Assembly (NCBI GenBank): GCA_944989445.1
Contig: CALYLW010000325.1
Span: 690,928 to 754,927 of the forward strand
Direction: 5' to 3'
DNA: 64,000 nt
Source: Ampullaceana balthica
Lineage: Eukaryota; Mollusca; Gastropoda; Lymnaeidae
Made by a program: the position numbers and the translations under genes. The notes under the pieces are model-generated. The model searched no databases, was not told the DNA's origin, and saw only the letters and a program-made list of their open reading frames with translations. Below are positions 58,823 through 64,000 of this stretch, piece by piece (position 1 is the stretch's first letter; the number at the start of each line of letters is the position of its first letter).

Positions 58823-60256
58823 TGTGTGTTAAAAAATGCTAATGGAGAAGATTCAACCCGAATTAAGTTACAGCTAACAGGAGTCATCTTCTTAGATGAC
58901 GTCACACGCTAAGGTTGTTGCTCTTTGGTTTAATATACACGAATATCACAAAGAGGTAATCGCGTTCCATTTATCGGCCCTATCACATATTTTGAAAACC
59001 ACAAAGCTTTTAATAATTATTTAAGATGAAATAACATTACAATATGCAATAAATCTGGCAACTACCATCCGATGTGACGTAGAAACAACGGCACGCCAGG
59101 CTTACATGTTTAGAGCACGCAAACAAGCGATCACACCACTGACACGTTGCATCTTATTTTATTTTTCAGTGATCATCAATTTGAGAAAAGTTGGTCCAAA
59201 TGATTTAGCGTTTAAAACGACGATAATATTGGAAATTTATTAGTCCCGTTTACTTGATCTTTAATTGAAAGACATTCAAGAGGCTGTGAGATCGGGGGTC
59301 GGCAGAAGTTTCTCTACATGTGGATTGGACTGTTCCTAACGAATCTTCATCCATCAATTCATCATTGATTATATGTACAAGCTCGTCTCTTATAGGCCTT
59401 GTCATTTCTGAAACCGGAAAACGTCATAACTCATTGAGTAATGTTCTATATTTAGATTTCATTTCGCGGAACAATGTTTTGAAGCATAACTACAGTTGAA
59501 TCAATAAGCTCGCAAAATTGTTAGCATAGTAAAATAAAATTACGAAACTGATCTTTTCTTGTTCTAGTCCAAGAAAATGTCTTAAATTTACAAAGAATTA
59601 ACAAACAGCTGATAAAATACTTCCTTCTCAATATCCTTATATTTGCATATGGACTCGTATCTTTTATTAAATTTTTATGAAATTCGTCGCCAAATAAGAT
59701 GTTTATATCCCCCAATATTTCTATTAATAGATTTCCGCCATATTATGACTAGGCCCATTTAATTAGCGACTTGAGTAATGCCAAATGGCCGGAAATGTGT
59801 CTCATGCACACATAAACATTGAATACAACAAAAGCTTTCAAGAATATTGCGAACAGCTATTTATTAAATCCATAGAATATACGCTTTAAAGGAATTTCCG
59901 ATCTTATTTAGTACCTGAGAGAATACGTGCGCATTTTATTTATATTCTGGAACACTTCTGCTTCACAAACAAAGTACACATGCACATAATCTCTACACCA
60001 AATAGGATGTAATAAACACTAACGTATGTCACGCATCAAATCCACCAAAACATAACATCTAATTTATATGTTACAGATCTGATAGCAGACTTGTCCTGTT
60101 TGATGAGATTGTTGGTTACAGTTATATCTTTGTCTGAGATTTCTATAAGAAAAGGCAACCTAGAAATAAATCAAAGGTAATAATTTCAAAGATTTCTTAC
60201 ACATTTTTGCACTTAAATAAATTCAAAGAAAATTTACGATTGGTTTTTTCACTCAG
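58823..60256. other. AT-rich spacer, candidate intron
   Basis: TGACGTCA lies at 58897-58904. No repeat family member is seen, which makes this one of the longest non-repetitive stretches. If the exon at 60257 is real, this would be intron. Confidence 0.4.
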
Positions 60257-60324
60257 ATGATCTCAAACACTCTGGTTTTATGACGACGCCAGCTGCAGTT
60301 TCAACATCACCTTCCGGTGAGCTG
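60257..60324 (+). CDS. Candidate 68-bp internal exon
   Basis: A strong acceptor (GGTTTTTTCACTCAG, ending 60256) and a consensus donor (GCTG/GTGAGT at 60324) enclose an open frame that reads DLKHSGFMTTPAAVSTSPSG EL in the third register (two leading bases complete a split codon). The other two registers hit stops. A second donor, CCG/GTGAGC at 60316, would shorten it by 8 bases. No neighbour exon is identified and the peptide is not recognised. Both splice sites are better than expected by chance. Confidence 0.35.
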
Positions 60325-60989
60325 GTGAGTAATTTTTTTTTAGATTATGCAGTTTGACCCAACGAGTTTGTGTGTGTGTGTGTGTTAAGACCCGCGTTTA
60401 ACCTGATACTAAATGGAAAGGGGGTGAGGGTCGCTAAAACAGTTGCTTGTGAAAAGTTTAAAAAGATGTCAAACCAACGTTTTTTTTTACATTTTGTGTG
60501 TGGGATTATCCCAATTTTGAGAGAATTTCGGCATCATCACATTTTGACAGAGGCAGCATCGCCATGAATGCAGGCCCGGATTTAAGAGACCCAGGGCCCC
60601 TAGGCACTTTTTACTTTTGGGCCCCCCAACCATCTCGAAGCAATTTTATAAATTTAGCAAATTAAATTCTGCAGTACAGAATATGTAATTTGTTTTGACT
60701 TTAGTGACTTAAATAAACATCAAAATAATATTCGTCTTCAGAGACAAATCTCACAATGAAAGAAAATTTATCTTCATGAGAAATGTTCGGAGTAGAGTCC
60801 ACAGAAATAGAGAAATATTTGCTTTGCAGGTGAAATTGTAGAAGGTCATCTAGTTAAATGCATTAAAACGAACTTCATTGAAACCTTTGGCAGGTCCCCC
60901 ATAACTACCTGTGACATCTCTCTGGCCTCTGGTCAAGTCAGTCGACATTAAAAAATTGTTCTCCCGTTCCCTGTCAATTATCTGTAATC
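60325..60989. other. Spacer; possible hAT-like end at 60572
   Basis: A (GT)n tract is at 60369-60385. CAGGCCCGGATTTAAGAGAC with GGGCCCCTAGGC and GGGCCCCCC just after (60572-60630) resembles one end of a known type of invertebrate hAT element; no partner end is found. Confidence 0.4.
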
Positions 60990-61850
60990 TGAAACAGAGC
61001 TATAGATATCATAATGTCACAAGATAGAGCTATAGATATCATAATGTAACAAGATAGAGCTATGTATATCATAATGTAACAAGATAGAGCTATAGATATC
61101 ATAATGTAACAAGATAGAGCTATAGTATATCATAATGTAACAAGATAGAGCTATGTATATCATAATGTAACAAGATAGAGCTATAGATATCATAATGTAA
61201 CAAAATAGAGCTATAGATATCATAACGTAACAAAGATAGAGCTATAGATATCATAATGTAACAAGATAGAGCTATAGATATCATAATGTAACAAGATAGA
61301 GCTATAGATATCATAATGTAACAAGATAGAGCTATAGATATCATAATGTAACAAGATAGAGCTATAGATATCATAATGTAACAAGATAGAGCTATAGATA
61401 TCATAATGTCACAAGATAGAGCTATAGATTTCATAATGTAACAAGATAGAGCTATAGATATCATAATGTCACAAGATAGAGCTATAGATATCACAATGTA
61501 ACAAGATAGAGCTATAGATATCATAATGTAACAAGATAGAGCTTTAGATATCATAATGTCAAAAGATAGAGTTATAGACATCATAATGTCAAAAGATAGA
61601 GCTATAGATATCATAATGTAACAAGATAGAGCTATAGGATAGAGCTATAGATATCATAATGTAACAAGATAGAGCTATAGATATCATAATGTAACAAGAT
61701 AGAGCTATAGATATCATAATGCAACAAGATAGAGCTATAGATATCATAATGTCACAAGATAGAGCTATAGATATCATGTCACAAGATAGAGCTATAGATA
61801 TCATAATGTAACAAGACAGAGCTATAGATATCATAATGTAACAAGACAGA
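60990..61850. repeat. 30-bp satellite array
   Basis: About 28 copies of a 30-bp unit (AGATAGAGCTATAGATATCA, then TAATGTAACA). GATATC and the larger ATAGATATCAT are partly palindromic. Variants include CTATGTATATC, ATGTCACA and short truncated units near 61636 and 61775. Minus-strand open frames follow from the 10-codon period. Confidence 0.97.
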
Positions 61851-62010
61851 GTAGCTGAAGATACTGTTGCCACCTACGACTTATTTTAAATTTTGAAAAA
61901 TAGAATTAATTTATCATATTAATTGCACAAATTTATAAGTTTTTTTCAAAAACTTTAACATCGTTTATTTACTTTTTTAAAGAAAAACCTAAATCTAGGT
62001 TGAAAACCTA
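61845..62010 (+). repeat. Dispersed repeat segment, copy next to the 30-bp array
   Basis: Contains ACTGTTGCCA, TTATTTTAAATTTTGAAAAA-type text, CATATTAATTGCACAAATTT and ATCGTTTATTTACTTTTTTA followed by AAAACCTA. The same order is found at 63173-63330. Confidence 0.7.
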
Positions 62011-62199
62011 GCACTGGCAGTACTGGATTGTGATAAACCAGAAAGAAACGGTTTTACAGGAACTAATTAGCTGCCCATTGGAGCTTTACCTTGAGAGTTG
62101 CAATCAGTGCCGCCAGCGACAATTTTGGGAAAAACCTAGCCACCAAGTAAAAAAAAACCTAGATCCGAAAGAAAAAACCTAGACACGCTAAAAATAAAC

Positions 62200-62572
62200 A
62201 AATATGACGTAACAAAGCTCCGCCCCCTCACAAAACCTATAAAAAAAAAGAAGAAAAAAAAAGTCGTATTTCCTACTTAAAATTAAAATTTATCATGATT
62301 ATAATAAATTTTTACGTTATTATTAAGTATCGATTTAGTGTAAGACTGCATTCTAATATAGTAACTCGCGCGGAGCCATTTAATACGTCATTAAATAAAT
62401 TTGTTGCAAGCAATCAAATATTTAAGTGAAGCTTTCATTTAAAATTGTGCATTTTTGATGTGACGTCACAGTTCTTAAACACCTCCCTCACCATTGTGAC
62501 ACATCTCAATTAAGTGTGACACCCCCCCCCTCATTTTAGATGAGAGTAATCATTTATGGATGGCCCCTAAGG
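62200..62572 (+). mobile_element. CRE-bearing inverted-repeat element, copy 4
   Basis: Shares AATATGACGTAACAAAGCTC, GTCGTATTTCCTACTT, TTAGTGTAAGACTGCATTCT, GAGCCATTTAATACGTCATT and the right end ATCATTTATGGATGGCCCCT with 29014-29442. The left terminal repeat is gone. TGACGTCA is kept at 62461-62468. Confidence 0.75.
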
Positions 62573-62757
62573 TATGTTCTACATAACTATTTGTAAAATA
62601 TACCTACATCTGCATTTATTCATCAATTATGTAATCTTTCCTATAAATCTTATTGGCAATCTTTTCAGCATTCTTTGCATCATTCTCATTTTATCTAATT
62701 AAAGAAGCTCCTTTTATACAGGATATTATTGAGTCCTACTTTTATTCATTGTTTATT

Positions 62758-62927
62758 TCTAGTCTTGGAGTTCTTAGAGTTTTGGTTTTCCTCGTTTGAT
62801 CAGGTAACCCATTCCACTTCCAAAGCCCGGACGAAAAAGAACGAGAATTTGTATGAGTTTGTTGTTGCATACGGAGTAGGAAAAGTGTTTTTATAACTTT
62901 GTCTATCTGAGGGTTGTATTAAATTAT
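62758..62927 (-). pseudogene. LINE C-terminal fragment
   Basis: The minus strand reads LIQPSDRQSYKNTFPTPYAT then TNSYKFSFF; after a one-base shift it gives WNGLPDQTRKTKTLRTPRL. The WNGLP and T-N-x-Y-K-F-SFF motifs identify the C-terminal end of an invertebrate LINE polyprotein. LIQPSDR shows it belongs to the same family as 42027-42209. The DNA to its right (up to about 63160) may hold a more decayed upstream part. Confidence 0.72.
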
Positions 62928-63121
62928 CTTTGGTTTATATCATGAATACTTGAAAGAATATGCTCTCAACGCAGGCAGAAGAAAATGGTAGAGCTGTTAG
63001 TTTGTGATGAGGTGTAATAAAATTGAATATTTTGGCTCATTTCATTGGTTTTATCTCGTACCAGATTTCTTTTGACAGATGGTTCTGGTACCACAGCAGC
63101 GCCACCTTTAGTATTCAGTGA

Positions 63122-63330
63122 GGTAGAGCTATTGCTATATATACTATATATCATAATATTTTATATAACATTACAGAGCGAGTGAAAAAACTGTTGCCAT
63201 CGATTGCCTAATTTTATTTTTGTAAAAAATCGAATTTGTTTAGGACATTAATTGCGCATATTTATTTTTTAAACTTAAATATCGTTTATTTACTTTAAAA
63301 AAATAAAAACCTAGATTAGATCTATAGCCA
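63122..63330 (+). repeat. Dispersed repeat segment, copy with single array-like unit
   Basis: Matches 61845-62010 and, just before it, carries one stretch GTAGAGCTATTGCTATATAT, ACTATATATCATAATATTTT and ATATAACATTACAGAG that looks like a single, unexpanded relative of the 30-bp array unit. Confidence 0.62.
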
Positions 63331-64000
63331 TTTTGGAAATAAAAAACCTAAAGAATGGGGGAAGAAATCTGAACGACGTCTCAGTTTCATTGGGTTGTAA
63401 TTCAGACATTACAATTTAAAGAAAAGCTCCACGTTATTATTTTACTTAGCTTTTGAAAGTTTCATTTAAAATCATCTAATTATATTACTTAGATGAGAAA
63501 AAACAATATAAAACTTTAATATAATAGTTTTTGTAATATAAAAAAAGTACCTTTTAATTTTTGTAAAAGATAACTAATTTGAATATTATAAAATATACCT
63601 TGAAAAAATGTATTCTTTTTTTATAAAGTTATTTCCCTTTAATGTTTTTTTATGCATCAAAATGTTTCCGTTTATATGAAATTTGCATCCAACTGTCAAA
63701 AGGGGTAATTTTTTAAATTATGAGATTGGAACTAACAACCGATAAATCTATTTTAAAACATATACGAACATTGGCGATAAACAAAAAAAGTGTGAATCCT
63801 GAAATCGTCGAGGAGTACATGATGTTCTATAATCTATAATGATCCAGTCAATATGGATGCTATAAATTATAGAAGTGTCAGTGATGTCTGTCCTTCATGC
63901 AGTTTTGGAAAGTACTTGTCAAGATATCTAAGCTGCTAAGAAGGGAAATAATCTAACGCTCCTTGGGCATTGAACAGTTTGTAAAAGCAAGGATCAATAA
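63331..64000. other. AT-rich right edge
   Basis: Very AT-rich up to about 63760, then ordinary. No coding region or repeat family is supported. Confidence 0.5.

Noticed and set aside
60995..61873. Minus-strand frames with ISIALSCYIM repeats
   Set aside because: Array artefact of the 30-bp unit; interrupted by unit-length changes.

Overview
This is eukaryotic, animal-type, AT-rich and gene-poor DNA. I find no complete protein-coding gene, no operon structure and no bacterial or phage feature. Almost everything recognisable is repetitive: tandem arrays with units of 13-79 bp plus microsatellites cover roughly a quarter of the window by my hand-drawn boundaries, and much of the rest is decayed mobile DNA (hAT, pogo/Tigger-like and other short inverted-repeat elements, CR1/L2-like and related LINE 3' ends, tRNA-derived SINEs). 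This mix suits an invertebrate, and a lophotrochozoan such as a gastropod mollusc is my best guess. That is inference; nothing seen fixes the species.

Layout. 1-6133: a 13-bp satellite that already runs at the window's left edge. 6.8-16.4 kb: short inverted-repeat elements, 26-, 16- and 20-bp arrays, a LINE fragment, two opposed copies of a GC-module repeat, and a 30-bp minisatellite split by a TA-flanked transposon. 16.5-16.8 kb: the best host coding candidate, a possible 3'-terminal exon. 18.3-28.7 kb: arrays of 26, 14, 21, 27, 79, 33 and 51 bp, a hAT element and a pogo/Tigger deletion derivative that keeps the start of its transposase. 29-31 kb: a CRE-bearing inverted-repeat element, a 600-bp dispersed element and a tRNA-derived SINE. 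31.7-43 kb: arrays of 24, 19, 27, 23, 30 and 57 bp, two LINE tails, a dimeric SINE and a hAT fragment. 43.4-57 kb: an irregular 17-bp array, hAT elements (one nested in another, two side by side), 48- and 29-bp arrays, and a 1,065-bp hAT copy with a broken transposase and perfect 8-bp target duplications. 57.4-64 kb: a second dimeric SINE with a nearly intact tRNA-Val cloverleaf, a second SINE type, a possible small internal exon at 60.26 kb, a 30-bp array that seems to have grown from a dispersed element, and a LINE tail.

The genes do not form a pathway. The useful content is the order of insertion (elements inside arrays and inside other elements), the higher-order structure of the arrays, several repeat families with multiple copies inside one window, and a marked excess of the palindrome TGACGTCA. 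Long open frames inside arrays are by-products of periodic sequence and are not annotated as genes.
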